From the NCBI GenBank assembly GCA_965662365.1, contig CBFIHR010000020.1, positions 1-60,166 on the forward strand: a DNA stretch of 60,166 bases, read 5' to 3'. The position numbers were made by a program, and so were the translations under genes. This stretch comes from CAWVWD01 sp965662365 (GTDB lineage: Bacteria > Bacteroidota > Bacteroidia > Chitinophagales > Saprospiraceae). Position 1 is the first letter of the stretch. Each line of letters starts with the position of its first letter. The notes under the pieces were generated by a model. The model made no database searches, had not been told where the DNA came from, and worked only from the letters and a program-made list of their open reading frames with translations. Shown piece by piece: positions 8,787 to 18,108 of this stretch.

Positions 8787-9257
8787 ATGCACATGCAACG
8801 ATTAATATTTCTTTTTTTTACGATTATTTTATTTTCTGCTTGCAACAACGGCAGCATCAAAACAACGGAATTCGACTTAATTAAATACGGCATATCTTTA
8901 ACGGTAACGGCACCCGAAAACGCAATGCTTACGCAACCGTCTGATAATTCAGAAGTCTGGATTGTTGACTCGACCTCTAACTTTTCTATTCAAGTTAGAA
9001 AGGCATTATCGTTGACGAATGATATTGCAAAAGTGAAAGAAGAAGAGTTATCACTGGTGAAATCTACGACTGGATTTGCGAAGATTATTAAGGAAACTGA
9101 TAACGGTTTTATTTTTGAAGAAAATTTTGGAGAAACTTCATACGATTTTCGATATTGTGTGGTGCAGGGCGATAACAAATATATTTTTCAAAAAATATTT
9201 ACCTCAGACCCGACACTTGAAGCGGTCGAAAATATGTTCAAAATTATTTCTCAATAG
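8787..9257 (+). CDS. Small predicted lipoprotein, unknown function
   Basis: A 156-residue protein with a lipoprotein signal: hydrophobic LIFLFFTIILFSAC, lipid-modified Cys at residue 19. The mature part (about 135 residues) alternates charged and hydrophobic residues and contains no motif I recognise. A second ATG at 8793 would work equally well as a start. It is exported to the periplasm or outer-membrane face. Confidence 0.6.
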   Translation: MHMQRLIFLFFTIILFSACNNGSIKTTEFDLIKYGISLTVTAPENAMLTQPSDNSEVWIVDSTSNFSIQVRKALSLTNDIAKVKEEELSLVKSTTGFAKIIKETDNGFIFEENFGETSYDFRYCVVQGDNKYIFQKIFTSDPTLEAVENMFKIISQ

Positions 9258-9383
9258 GTGGGCGGAACAAGGTTTAACGCTATTTGTATTTTTGTTAACA
9301 AATTGAGAACAATTTTGCTACTCAAAAGCAGTTAAATTTGCAATTCTATTATAAAGTCATCTGTAAAAGTCAAATCAGCTCTA

Positions 9384-9953
9384 ATGAAAAAGTTTTTATA
9401 TCCTTCCATCGCATTATTTACATTGATTGCAACTACGGCTTTTGTCGTGAATATGCCTCTTTCAACATCACAAGAAGACAATGTTACGACTGTTTCTGGC
9501 GAAACAGTGAATGAAGTCAACTGGATGACTTGGGCAGAAATGTTGAAAGCACAAGAAACTGAGCAAAAAAAAGTCATTATTGATGTTTATACGGATTGGT
9601 GTGGCTGGTGTAAACACATGGACAAGACGACTTTCAAGGATTCGACTGTTGCTGCTTATATTAATAAAAATATGTATGCGGTCAAATTAGATGCAGAAAG
9701 TAAGGAAGAATTTAAGTTCAAAGGGCATACTTTTCGATATATCGAAAGTGGGCGAAAAGGGATTAATGAATTGGCTTATTCTTTATTAAACGGAAAATTA
9801 TCCTATCCTTCAATTGTTTATTTGAACGAAAATTTTGAAAGAATTTTGATTTCTCCAGGATATAAAGATAACAAGAAAATGCTCAAAGAAACGATTTATG
9901 TCGCTGATGAGATTTATAATAAAAAGACTTGGGAAGATTATAATAAAGAGTAA
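9384..9953 (+). CDS. Exported thioredoxin-fold protein with CGWC active site
   Basis: A 189-residue protein with an N-terminal signal or anchor (about 1-25). The thioredoxin-like active site VYTDWCGWCKHMD gives C73 and C76. SYPSIVYLNENFERI at about 150 holds the usual cis-Pro position. The CGWC with a following KxM is like DsbD-gamma/DUF255-type periplasmic thioredoxins; a thiol-disulfide role in the periplasm is inferred. The neighbouring exported MsrB would fit a reductive-repair function but is behind its own terminator. Confidence 0.8.
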   Translation: MKKFLYPSIALFTLIATTAFVVNMPLSTSQEDNVTTVSGETVNEVNWMTWAEMLKAQETEQKKVIIDVYTDWCGWCKHMDKTTFKDSTVAAYINKNMYAVKLDAESKEEFKFKGHTFRYIESGRKGINELAYSLLNGKLSYPSIVYLNENFERILISPGYKDNKKMLKETIYVADEIYNKKTWEDYNKE

Positions 9954-9988
9954 ATTAGAGGATAATTTTTAGTGAGATTATTGCAGAG

Positions 9989-10025
9989 AAAATGGAGTTT
10001 TAGTTTAGGCTAAAACTCCATTTTT
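9989..10025 (+). terminator. Intrinsic terminator of the thioredoxin-like gene
   Basis: A stem of 15 base pairs (AAAATGGAGTTTTAG with its complement) and a short loop, followed by TTTTTAGTTTT. Confidence 0.85.
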
Positions 10026-10157
10026 AGTTTTATGAATTAGGTTAAGTTATTCATAATCAAATATTTATAATCTAAAAAGTGATTTTGGTAAAAACTTTTT
10101 CTATCAATTTTTGTCTAACATTCGTGAATAAAATATTAATTAACTAACAATTCAATA

Positions 10158-10694
10158 ATGCTAAGAACAGTTATAATTTTAAGTTTAGCCACGTTATTTG
10201 GAGCAAGTCAATGTACAACAACAGACTCAACAACCTCAACAAAAATAAATGCTGTAAAAACGGCTTATACTTCAATCGATTCGTTAGATTTTCCGGATAA
10301 AGTGGAAAAAATTACAAAGACGGAAGCAGAATGGAAGGCTGAACTATCGGCGTCCGATTATTATGTTCTTAGAGAACACGGCACCGAACGAGCATTTACA
10401 GGAACTTTATTAAACAATAAAAAGAAAGGTGTTTATACTTGTAAAGCTTGTAATTTACCGCTTTTTGCGTCAGATACAAAGTTCAAGTCAGGCACTGGCT
10501 GGCCGTCATTTTGGCAACCGATTGATAGCAAGTATGTCGGTGAAACGGTCGATAAAAGTTATGGAATGGTTCGGACAGAAGTGCATTGTAATCGTTGTGA
10601 TGGACACTTAGGTCACGTTTTCGATGATGGCCCAAATCCAACTGGTTTGCGGTATTGTATTAATTCTGTTTCGTTAAATTTTGTGGAGCAGTAG
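10158..10694 (+). CDS. msrB: Peptide-methionine (R)-S-oxide reductase MsrB, exported
   Basis: A 178-residue protein with a complete MsrB domain (about 58-176). The catalytic Cys is C167 in RYCINSVSLNF. The structural zinc is held by two CxxC pairs, C95/C98 and C144/C147. GTGWPSFWQP at about 112-121 is the substrate loop. The N-terminal hydrophobic segment with Cys19 (LFGASQC) looks like a lipoprotein signal, though Gln just before the Cys is unusual. It should repair Met-R-sulfoxide in envelope proteins. Confidence 0.93.
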   Translation: MLRTVIILSLATLFGASQCTTTDSTTSTKINAVKTAYTSIDSLDFPDKVEKITKTEAEWKAELSASDYYVLREHGTERAFTGTLLNNKKKGVYTCKACNLPLFASDTKFKSGTGWPSFWQPIDSKYVGETVDKSYGMVRTEVHCNRCDGHLGHVFDDGPNPTGLRYCINSVSLNFVEQ

Positions 10695-10714
10695 CATTTT
10701 TTTATTAATTTTTC

Positions 10715-10752
10715 AATGAGGTTATAATTTATAAGTTATAACCTCATTTTCG
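10715..10752 (+). terminator. msrB: Intrinsic terminator of msrB
   Basis: AATGAGGTTATAA pairs perfectly with TTATAACCTCATT across an 8-base loop, followed by TTCGTT. Confidence 0.8.
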
Positions 10753-10888
10753 TTAAAACCTTATTAATCAAGGAGAAAAATAGATTTTAAATCATATTTT
10801 TTGTATTACTGAAAATCTTGTACAAGGATTACTCATCCAGGTTTGTTATTTTTTAAAAGAAAGTTTCAAAAAAAATATTTTCTAACCC

Positions 10889-10914
10889 AACCTTTTTAAA
10901 ATTTGATTCCGTTA
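10889..10914 (+). promoter_or_regulatory. Possible ECF-type promoter of the sigma factor gene
   Basis: AACCTTTTT at 10889 and CCGTTA at 10909 are spaced like the -35 (AACC) and -10 (CGTT) parts of ECF promoters. A stretch of the form AACCTTTTT..CGTC is often seen ahead of ECF sigma genes in Bacteroidota. Autoregulation is inferred. The mRNA leader would be about 105 bases. Confidence 0.5.
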
Positions 10915-11027
10915 GCCTATTGTTTGTTGCTTTTCGCAATTTGTAGCTACAAATTATTAATCATAACTTGATTGTTCAAAAATAGGAATACTTAAAAAGA
11001 GCGAGAAGCACCGATGAACCAATTTAT

Positions 11028-11582
11028 ATGAAATACACTCAACATTCGTCTGATAATGAGCTGATTAGCGGTTGTTTGCAACAAAGTCGATTAGCACAAA
11101 AATATCTATATCAAAAATATTATGGTAAGATGTTGGGTATCGCTATGCGATTTTCGAGCAATCGAAGCGAGGCAAATGATATACTCAATCGAGGCTTTTT
11201 GAAGGTATTTACAAAATTGGAAAAATACGAGCCAACGGGTTCATTTAGTGGCTGGATCGCCAAAATTATTTGGCGAACGGCTTTAGATTATATCCGAAGT
11301 CAAGCGAAATATAAAAATATCACGGATATAGAAACGGCTTATGATTTAGGAATGGAAAGTAGTGTAATTGATGACTTAATCGCAGAAGATTTATTTAAAG
11401 TTATTCAAGAACTGCCGCCAGCAAGTCGAACGGTTTTTTCACTTTACGTCGTTGATGGCTATAAACATCACGAAATTGCGACGCTTCTAAATATCAGTGA
11501 AGGCACAAGCAAATGGCATTTATCAGATGCAAAAAAACGGCTTCGCAGACGATTGACTGACGGGAAACGGTTGACGGTTTAA
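11028..11582 (+). CDS. ECF-type RNA polymerase sigma factor
   Basis: A 184-residue sigma-70 family protein with only regions 2 and 4. Region 2 runs from about 25 to 95 (LYQKYYGKMLGIAMRF, then SGWIAKIIWRTALDYIR). Region 4 (about 120-178) has LPPASRTVFSLYVVDGYKHH and the helix-turn-helix EIATLLNISEGTSKWHL. The next gene, 96 bases on, begins with a cytoplasmic segment of the kind found in Bacteroidota anti-sigma-like proteins, then a membrane anchor, so that giant envelope protein probably controls this sigma factor. Confidence 0.92.
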   Translation: MKYTQHSSDNELISGCLQQSRLAQKYLYQKYYGKMLGIAMRFSSNRSEANDILNRGFLKVFTKLEKYEPTGSFSGWIAKIIWRTALDYIRSQAKYKNITDIETAYDLGMESSVIDDLIAEDLFKVIQELPPASRTVFSLYVVDGYKHHEIATLLNISEGTSKWHLSDAKKRLRRRLTDGKRLTV

Positions 11583-11645
11583 TCAATTATCAAATATTAT
11601 TAAAATAAAAAATATTAGTGATACCTATCGGGAAACTAATCACTT

Positions 11646-11659
11646 CCGAGATTTCGGAA
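11646..11659 (-). repeat. Copy of a short dispersed intergenic element
   Basis: CCGAGATTTCGGAA (reverse complement core TTCCGAAATCTCGG). Related cores occur at 104-117, 5525-5538 and 26507-26520; the 26495 and 11633 copies match over about 36 bases, including flanking GTGATTAC and ATTAG. Confidence 0.6.
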
Positions 11660-11677
11660 TAAGTAATCACCAAAAAG

Positions 11678-14600
11678 ATGAACGGCACGAATCCGCTACA
11701 TAATAAAATTAAAAATAAAATCGAAGAACATGAATTCGACTTTGATCCCAGTGCTTGGACAGAGATGGAATCTTTGTTGAATGAAACGACAACGTCGTCA
11801 AATTCTAAGAATATCAAGTCTTCTTTTAATTTTCTTAAAATCATTGGCATTATGACGACATTATTGATTGTGTTGTTTTTGATTTTTCGGTCGACGGCAG
11901 AAACTGAAATTGATAAAACGGAAAATGTAATTAGTGAAAAGCAAAATGTAGAAAGTTTAAAAAATCAAAATACTGAAAACCTTTCGTCATTCTTGCGTGG
12001 GCAAGAATCTTCTAAGAATAATAGTACAAAATCTCAAAAAGTACAGGAGATTCTCCCGACAAAAAATCGGGATAAGCTTTTTTACGTCGGAATGAAGGAA
12101 GATAATAATTCGAATTATGTGAATTTGCCATCAACGGATACGAGCAAAATACAAAACGCCTTAAACACTTACGCTGCTCATTTTCAAAATGAAAAAGTCT
12201 TCATCCAACTCGACAAAACGATTTATAAACCGACTGAAGCGGTTTGGTTTAATGTTTTTGTGCGGAATAATTACAATTTTATGCCGTCGATTAGTGAAAT
12301 TGTATATGTGGAATTGATTGCTCCGAATGGCAAGACGTTGAAAACGCTGACTTTATTGGCGAAAGATGGAATGGCTGCTGGGGATTTTCAGTTGACGGAT
12401 GGTTATAATGGCGGTTTATATAAACTGAAAGCTTACACACGATGGCAGCGAAATACGGGTGATTATTTTGAAAAAACGTTGCAAATTCAGAAAACGGTTT
12501 TGCCTAAGTTGAATATGAAATTGGAATTTGCTCGGAAGGCGTACGGGGCAGGTGATGAGGTTGTAGCAGATTTGAAATTGGACAATATTATGAATGAACC
12601 GTTGGCAAATTCGGAGTTTGATTTTACGGTGAGTTTGGCTGGACAGCAGATTTTAACGGAAAAAGCGATAACGGACGAAAATGGTAAAACCGAAATTAAA
12701 TTTTTGTTGCCAAAAGATTTGACTACAAATGATGGTTTGTTAAATGTCTTGATTCCGCATAATGGCTCGACGGAATCTATCGCTCGAACGATTCCGATTG
12801 TGTTGAATAAAATTGATGTGCAGTTTTTGCCTGAAGGTGGCGATTTGGTCGCCAATGTTCAATCAAATGTGGCGTTTAAAGCGATTAATGAATTTGGACA
12901 ACCAGCAGATATTGAGGGCGAAATTTATAACTCAAAAAACGAAAAAGCAGCCAATTTTTCATCTTATCATCAAGGCATGGGTTCGTTTCTAATTTTGGCG
13001 AAAGCCGATGAAAAATATACGGCAAAAATTACGAAACCTGTTGGTATTAGCGAAAGCTATGTTCTACCATTAGCGAAAGCAAATACGGCAAATTTGAATA
13101 TAATTGAACAAACAAAAGACAAAATAATCGTACGACTTGCGTCAAATGTAGCAGCGAATTATGTATTGACTTTGACGGCACGAGAAAAGATATTTTTTAC
13201 CAAAGTTTTGGATAATTTAAACGGTGAAAAAACCATCGAAATCAGCACCAACGATTTGCCAATCGGGATTGCACAATTGACTTTATTTAGTGCAAATCAA
13301 CCGGTTGCAGAGCGTTTGGCGTTTGTTAATCCACATCAACAATTGAATATTGACATCGAAACTGACAAAGAAAACTACCGATTACGGGAAACCGTCAAAG
13401 CCAAAATCAAAGTGACGGACGAAAACGGAAATCCTGTAAAAGGACAGTTTTCGGTGTCGGTTGTCGATGAAACTTTGCTGACACACGCAGACGATAAACA
13501 GGCGAATATTTTGGCGTGTTTCCTACTGACTTCGGACTTGGAGGGCGAAATCAAAGAGCCAAATTTCTACTTTGAACCAACGGAAGCGGATGATAGAGTA
13601 GATAGAAAAAAGGCGTTGGATTATGTGTTGTTGACGCATGGTTGGCGGCGATTTGGCTGGGAGAAAATGTTGGCTGGAAACTTTTCGAGATTTGGTTATC
13701 AGATTGAAACGACAAAGTTTCAAGGGCAGGTTGTTGATGCGTTTGATCAGCCGTTGGCAAATGCGAAAGTAATCGTGGAAGGTTCTAAAAGATGGAAAGA
13801 TGCGACTTATGAAACGACCACGGATAGATACGGAAGATTTGTGTTGAATAAAGTTGGTTTATTGCCGCCGTTTACGTTGAAGGCTTCTTATGAAAAGGAA
13901 TCAGAACGAAAAGAAATCGTTTCTTACAATCAGAATTGCCGCATAAAGTTAATGGCGAATTATGTACGAGATATTCACGGTCGAGTGGTAGATTATCGTT
14001 CGAGAGGTCTGAAAAAGGCGAAGATTGAAATTACGGGTAAGAAAATGCCGACTCTAAAAACAACATCGGATAAAGATGGAAATTGGGTGATTCCAAATAT
14101 AAATCTACGTAAATACACACATGTCACGATGAGACTTGGTGATGAAGAAGCGAAGCATTTGCGTTTGTCCTATTATGCTAACGGTCGAACTGTTCTGTTT
14201 CAAACTCAAGAAAATAAAATATCGGATTTAAAGGGAAAGGTAATTGGTGCGGATAAAGAGCAATTGGAAGGCGTTTTAGTCTGGGTAGAAGGTATGAAAG
14301 ATACAGTGAAGACGAATCGAAAAGGTGAATTTACGATTTCAAACGTGGATTTTAGTAAATATAATTACATCATCGCTCGGTATAAAGAAAGAGTGGTTCG
14401 GACTCATTTTAATAAATACTCCGACCCAACTGTGATATTTCGAAATGTCAATGATATTGAAGTGAAATATGCGAATACAATAACGGATTCACCTAAAATA
14501 AAAGGAAAAATATTCGATGGTCAAGATGAATCGTTAATTAGTGTGAATGTGATTGTTTCTCAAAATGGAGAAGTCAAATATGGTGCGTTTACTGATGTTG

Positions 14601-17464
14601 ATGGACAATACGTGATTTCTAATTTGCCGAAAGGCGTGTATGACATTCATGTGAAATATATTGGTTATGATGAAATTTGGATATCAAAAGTAGTTGTTGA
14701 TAATAAAGATATCACGATTGATTTTCTGATGAATGAAGCGGCTGCTTTGAATGAAGTTGTAGTGATTAGTTATGGAAGAATGAATCAGACTGACATACCT
14801 TTAATACCTCAACAAGCGGACGTAGCGGCTTATACGCAAAGAATTCCAGCTAATCATACGAACGTTTTGGATGAAGTCGTGGCAACTTATCAAGTACCTT
14901 TGATAGAACGAGATAATACGACTCAAGGAAAAGTTGTAACTCGTGAGGAAATTAGAAAATTACCCAATAAAAATATTAATGGAATAGTAGCACAAGTAGC
15001 TGGTGTAAGTTCATCAAATGATATGACGCTTCGTGGTTCAAGAAGTCAAGCTACTTCATATTATATTGATGGAATTCGGGTAAGTGGAAATTTGATTCCG
15101 CAAAGTGAAATTGAACAAATTCCGTTGCTGACTGGCGGAACACCTGCAAGTTTTGGTGATATAAATGGTGGTGTAAGGCTTATTCAAAAAGATGATGTGA
15201 ATTTTTATACGAATCAAGATAATGAACAGATAGAACAACCTGAAAATCGGTTTTATTTGAACATAGAAAATGATCATTATTATTATGGGAAACCGGGGAC
15301 TTATACCACAAGTCGAGCTATTGCAGATTATGGTCGAGCAGTTAAATTTGAACGAGGCTACTACAAAGCTCGTCAATTCTACACCCCAAAATACGGCAAA
15401 AAATTACCAAAAATTCGTGACGACTTCCGTACAACTTTATTTTGGAATAATGCGATTGAAACAGACGACAAAGGCGAAGCTAAATTCGAGTTTCCAAATG
15501 CGGACGCAACCACAAATTATCGAATTACGGTAGCTGGATTTTCTGATGAAGGTGGAATTGGTTTGAACACCGAAAAGTATTTTGTTCAAATGCCTTTTGC
15601 ATTGCAGACGAAAGTTCCGAATAGCGTTTTGACAGGCGATAAAGTCATTGTGCCGATTACGTTGATGAATAACACGGATAAGGCGATTAACGGGAATTTG
15701 ATGATGGATATTCCGCCACATTTCGAGTTGTTGAATATTGTTGATAATCGTGTAAAATTGCAGCCGAATGAAGTGAAAGTAGTGAAGTTAGAGTTTTTGG
15801 TTGGCAATGAAATCACAGAAGGCGATTTGTATTTTGGTTTTAAATCAGATGATTTTGAAGATGCGTTTTCGGCAACAATTCAGACGATTTCGAGAGGTTT
15901 TCCGATTAATAAAGTGATGGCAAATAATAAAAAATCGCATGATTTTGAGTTTGATTTGATAGAACCGATGGAAGGGACGGTTGATATAAAATTGACAGTT
16001 CACCCGAATGTTTTGAGCGATTTGGTGACTGGTGTTGATAGGATGTTTCGTCAGCCGAACGGTTGTTTTGAGCAAGTGTCAAGTTCTAATTATCCGAATT
16101 TGTTGGCGTTAAATTATTTACGAAATACGAACACACAAAGTCAAGCTATCGAAGCACAAGCCGAACGGTTTTTGGCAATCGGCTATGAGAAAATGAAAGG
16201 TTATGAAGTCGAAGGAGGTGGATTTGATTGGTGGGGAAAAGCGCCTGCACACGAAGGTTTGTCGGCTTATGGTTTGATGCAATTAGTGGATATGTCGAGT
16301 GTTTTTGATGTTGATAAAGTCTTGATTGATAGAACGGCAAACTGGTTGTTAAGTCGTCGTGATGGTGAAGGAAATTGGCAGAAAAATAGTCGTGCATTGC
16401 ATACTTGGGTTGGTAGTGATTTGGTGTTTAATAATTATATTATTTGGGGATTGACGGAGGCAGGTTATGGCGATAAAATCATAAAAGAAATCGAAGCAAA
16501 TTACGAAAAAACGATTCAATCCGAAAATCCTTACGTGATGGCGTTGATGGCCAATACTTTGTCGATTTTGAATGATGAACGGGCGGATGATTTGATTGAA
16601 GCCTTGTTGGTGATGCAACAAAAAGATGGAAGTTGGTCGGGTCGAGAACGCTCAATTGTTGGTTCTTCGGGAATTGGTTTGAATGTCGAAATAACCGCTT
16701 TGGTCGCTTTGGCAATCATGGATTGGGAAGCAGCCGAAGATTTGGCACTTAGGAACGCCATTGACTATTTGGCGAAAGCCAAAAATCAATACGGCTTCGG
16801 CTCAACGCAATCAACGGTTTTAGCATTAAAAGCTTTGGTCGAGTATGCAGAATATTCGCAAAATATGGTCGAAGATGGTCAAATTATTTTGTATCGAGGC
16901 GTTACCGAAATCGCTAATTTTTACTACGAAGCCGATATGAACGAACCGATTGTTTTTGATAGTTTACAGCAGTATTTTAATAAAGAAAATAATAAACTGA
17001 AAGTCCGTTTTGTAGGTATTGAAAAAGGGTTGCCGTATGATTTGAGTGTGAATTATCATACTCGCTTACCGCAAAATTCGCTGGAAGCACCAATTCAAAT
17101 TCAAGCGAAAATCGAAAATCCTAAAGCGATGATTGGCGAAACGGTTCGATTATCAGTTGAATTGCAGAATAATACTTATGAAGCATTGATTAATCCGATT
17201 GCAGTCGTTGGTATTCCTTCGGGCTTGTCGTTGCAGCCGTGGCAATTACGGGAGTTACAAGAGAAAAATGTGGCGGATTATATTGAGTTATGGAATGGTT
17301 ATATTGTGTTTTACTTCCGTGAAATGGCGGCGAATAAAATCATAAATCTGGACTTAAAAGCCGAAGCTGCCGGAACATTTGAAGCACCTGCTTCGTCCGC
17401 TTATTTGTATTATAATAATGATAAAAAATCGTGGTCATTGCCGCAAAAAGTCGAAATTCAGTAG
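11678..17464 (+). CDS. Alpha-2-macroglobulin family protein with anti-sigma-like N-terminus and TonB plug
   Basis: A 1928-residue envelope protein. Residues 1-48 are cytoplasmic, with the EFDFDPSAWTEMESLLN segment typical of proteins encoded just after Bacteroidota ECF sigma factors. One membrane span is at about 50-69. From about 168 (VFIQLDKTIYKPTEAVW) there is an MG2 domain and further macroglobulin domains to about 630. About 680-1010 holds four carboxypeptidase-regulatory-like beta domains. About 1090-1170 is a TonB plug (LRGSRSQATSYYIDGIR). The alpha-2-macroglobulin core starts near 1245 (DDFRTTLFWNNAIETD), with the thioester GCFEQ at C1463 and the helical thioester domain after it. It could trap proteases covalently at the surface while signalling inward to the sigma factor; that link is inferred. 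No barrel follows the plug. Confidence 0.85.
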   Translation: MNGTNPLHNKIKNKIEEHEFDFDPSAWTEMESLLNETTTSSNSKNIKSSFNFLKIIGIMTTLLIVLFLIFRSTAETEIDKTENVISEKQNVESLKNQNTENLSSFLRGQESSKNNSTKSQKVQEILPTKNRDKLFYVGMKEDNNSNYVNLPSTDTSKIQNALNTYAAHFQNEKVFIQLDKTIYKPTEAVWFNVFVRNNYNFMPSISEIVYVELIAPNGKTLKTLTLLAKDGMAAGDFQLTDGYNGGLYKLKAYTRWQRNTGDYFEKTLQIQKTVLPKLNMKLEFARKAYGAGDEVVADLKLDNIMNEPLANSEFDFTVSLAGQQILTEKAITDENGKTEIKFLLPKDLTTNDGLLNVLIPHNGSTESIARTIPIVLNKIDVQFLPEGGDLVANVQSNVAFKAINEFGQPADIEGEIYNSKNEKAANFSSYHQGMGSFLILAKADEKYTAKITKPVGISESYVLPLAKANTANLNIIEQTKDKIIVRLASNVAANYVLTLTAREKIFFTKVLDNLNGEKTIEISTNDLPIGIAQLTLFSANQPVAERLAFVNPHQQLNIDIETDKENYRLRETVKAKIKVTDENGNPVKGQFSVSVVDETLLTHADDKQANILACFLLTSDLEGEIKEPNFYFEPTEADDRVDRKKALDYVLLTHGWRRFGWEKMLAGNFSRFGYQIETTKFQGQVVDAFDQPLANAKVIVEGSKRWKDATYETTTDRYGRFVLNKVGLLPPFTLKASYEKESERKEIVSYNQNCRIKLMANYVRDIHGRVVDYRSRGLKKAKIEITGKKMPTLKTTSDKDGNWVIPNINLRKYTHVTMRLGDEEAKHLRLSYYANGRTVLFQTQENKISDLKGKVIGADKEQLEGVLVWVEGMKDTVKTNRKGEFTISNVDFSKYNYIIARYKERVVRTHFNKYSDPTVIFRNVNDIEVKYANTITDSPKIKGKIFDGQDESLISVNVIVSQNGEVKYGAFTDVDGQYVISNLPKGVYDIHVKYIGYDEIWISKVVVDNKDITIDFLMNEAAALNEVVVISYGRMNQTDIPLIPQQADVAAYTQRIPANHTNVLDEVVATYQVPLIERDNTTQGKVVTREEIRKLPNKNINGIVAQVAGVSSSNDMTLRGSRSQATSYYIDGIRVSGNLIPQSEIEQIPLLTGGTPASFGDINGGVRLIQKDDVNFYTNQDNEQIEQPENRFYLNIENDHYYYGKPGTYTTSRAIADYGRAVKFERGYYKARQFYTPKYGKKLPKIRDDFRTTLFWNNAIETDDKGEAKFEFPNADATTNYRITVAGFSDEGGIGLNTEKYFVQMPFALQTKVPNSVLTGDKVIVPITLMNNTDKAINGNLMMDIPPHFELLNIVDNRVKLQPNEVKVVKLEFLVGNEITEGDLYFGFKSDDFEDAFSATIQTISRGFPINKVMANNKKSHDFEFDLIEPMEGTVDIKLTVHPNVLSDLVTGVDRMFRQPNGCFEQVSSSNYPNLLALNYLRNTNTQSQAIEAQAERFLAIGYEKMKGYEVEGGGFDWWGKAPAHEGLSAYGLMQLVDMSSVFDVDKVLIDRTANWLLSRRDGEGNWQKNSRALHTWVGSDLVFNNYIIWGLTEAGYGDKIIKEIEANYEKTIQSENPYVMALMANTLSILNDERADDLIEALLVMQQKDGSWSGRERSIVGSSGIGLNVEITALVALAIMDWEAAEDLALRNAIDYLAKAKNQYGFGSTQSTVLALKALVEYAEYSQNMVEDGQIILYRGVTEIANFYYEADMNEPIVFDSLQQYFNKENNKLKVRFVGIEKGLPYDLSVNYHTRLPQNSLEAPIQIQAKIENPKAMIGETVRLSVELQNNTYEALINPIAVVGIPSGLSLQPWQLRELQEKNVADYIELWNGYIVFYFREMAANKIINLDLKAEAAGTFEAPASSAYLYYNNDKKSWSLPQKVEIQ

Positions 17465-17534
17465 TCTGCGTTTCTGGAAATGAACCCCGATAAGCAAAAA
17501 ATATTTTCAAGTTAGGCGATTGAAAAACAGTTAT

Positions 17535-17573
17535 CCGTAGTGCAAACGGCATTGCCTTTGCCTACGGGTTTTT
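17535..17573 (+). terminator. Intrinsic terminator of the macroglobulin gene
   Basis: CCGTAG, GCAAA and GGC pair in order with GCC, TTTGC and CTACGG around an ATT loop, followed by GTTTTTAGG. Confidence 0.85.
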
Positions 17574-17601
17574 AGGGTCGGGTTTTGAGGGCTTAAAATA
17601 A

Positions 17602-17640
17602 AAAAGGGCAATTTTCATGGTATGAAAAATTGCCCTTTTA
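17602..17640 (-). terminator. Intrinsic terminator of the cold-shock gene
   Basis: AAAAGGGCAATTTTTCAT with its complement (one bulge), followed on the minus strand by TTTTTTATTTT. The plus side ends in TTTTA, so it may also stop readthrough from the left. Confidence 0.85.
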
Positions 17641-17655
17641 AACTCAAAAAAGATA

Positions 17656-17844
17656 TTATAAAACACGCACGTTTACGGCGTTCATTCCTTTACGACCTTC
17701 TGCTTCATCATATTCAACTTCATCGCCTTCTCTGATGTCGTCTAATAAACCTGAAACATGAGCAAAAATATCTTGTTGTGTTTCACTATTGGTAATGAAT
17801 CCGAACCCTTTAGAATCATTGAAAAATTTAACTGTACCTTTCAT
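17656..17844 (-). CDS. Cold-shock domain protein (CspA family)
   Basis: A 62-residue single OB-fold protein. RNP1 is KGFGFITN (residues 13-20) and RNP2 is DIFAHVS (25-31). It binds single-stranded RNA or DNA and is expected to act as an RNA chaperone. The 264-base gap upstream (17845-18108) would allow a long structured leader as in other csp genes, but I see no definite motif in it. Confidence 0.95.
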   Translation of the reverse strand: MKGTVKFFNDSKGFGFITNSETQQDIFAHVSGLLDDIREGDEVEYDEAEGRKGMNAVNVRVL

Positions 17845-18108
17845 AATAATTTGAATGAAATTATAAGCCCACCTTTACTACTAAATATTACTAAAAAACC
17901 TTTTAAAATTTTGGACATTACATTCATTAAATTTGCAAAAGAAATTCAAATTGTTATTCCGAATTTTTTGGATTAGACAACCATTGTAGCAATTAAAAAT
18001 AAACTAATAACTAATGTTAATAAAAAAATATGGCTGCAAGGTACGAATAGTGTTGAGTTATCCAAGCGAATATTAAAAATAGTAATAGAAATTTTTATTC
18101 TTAGGGGT

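Noticed and set aside
15056..15376. Antisense ORFs inside the macroglobulin gene
   Set aside because: Several long antisense frames occur there, but all are low in hydrophobic patterning and match the codon structure of the sense gene.
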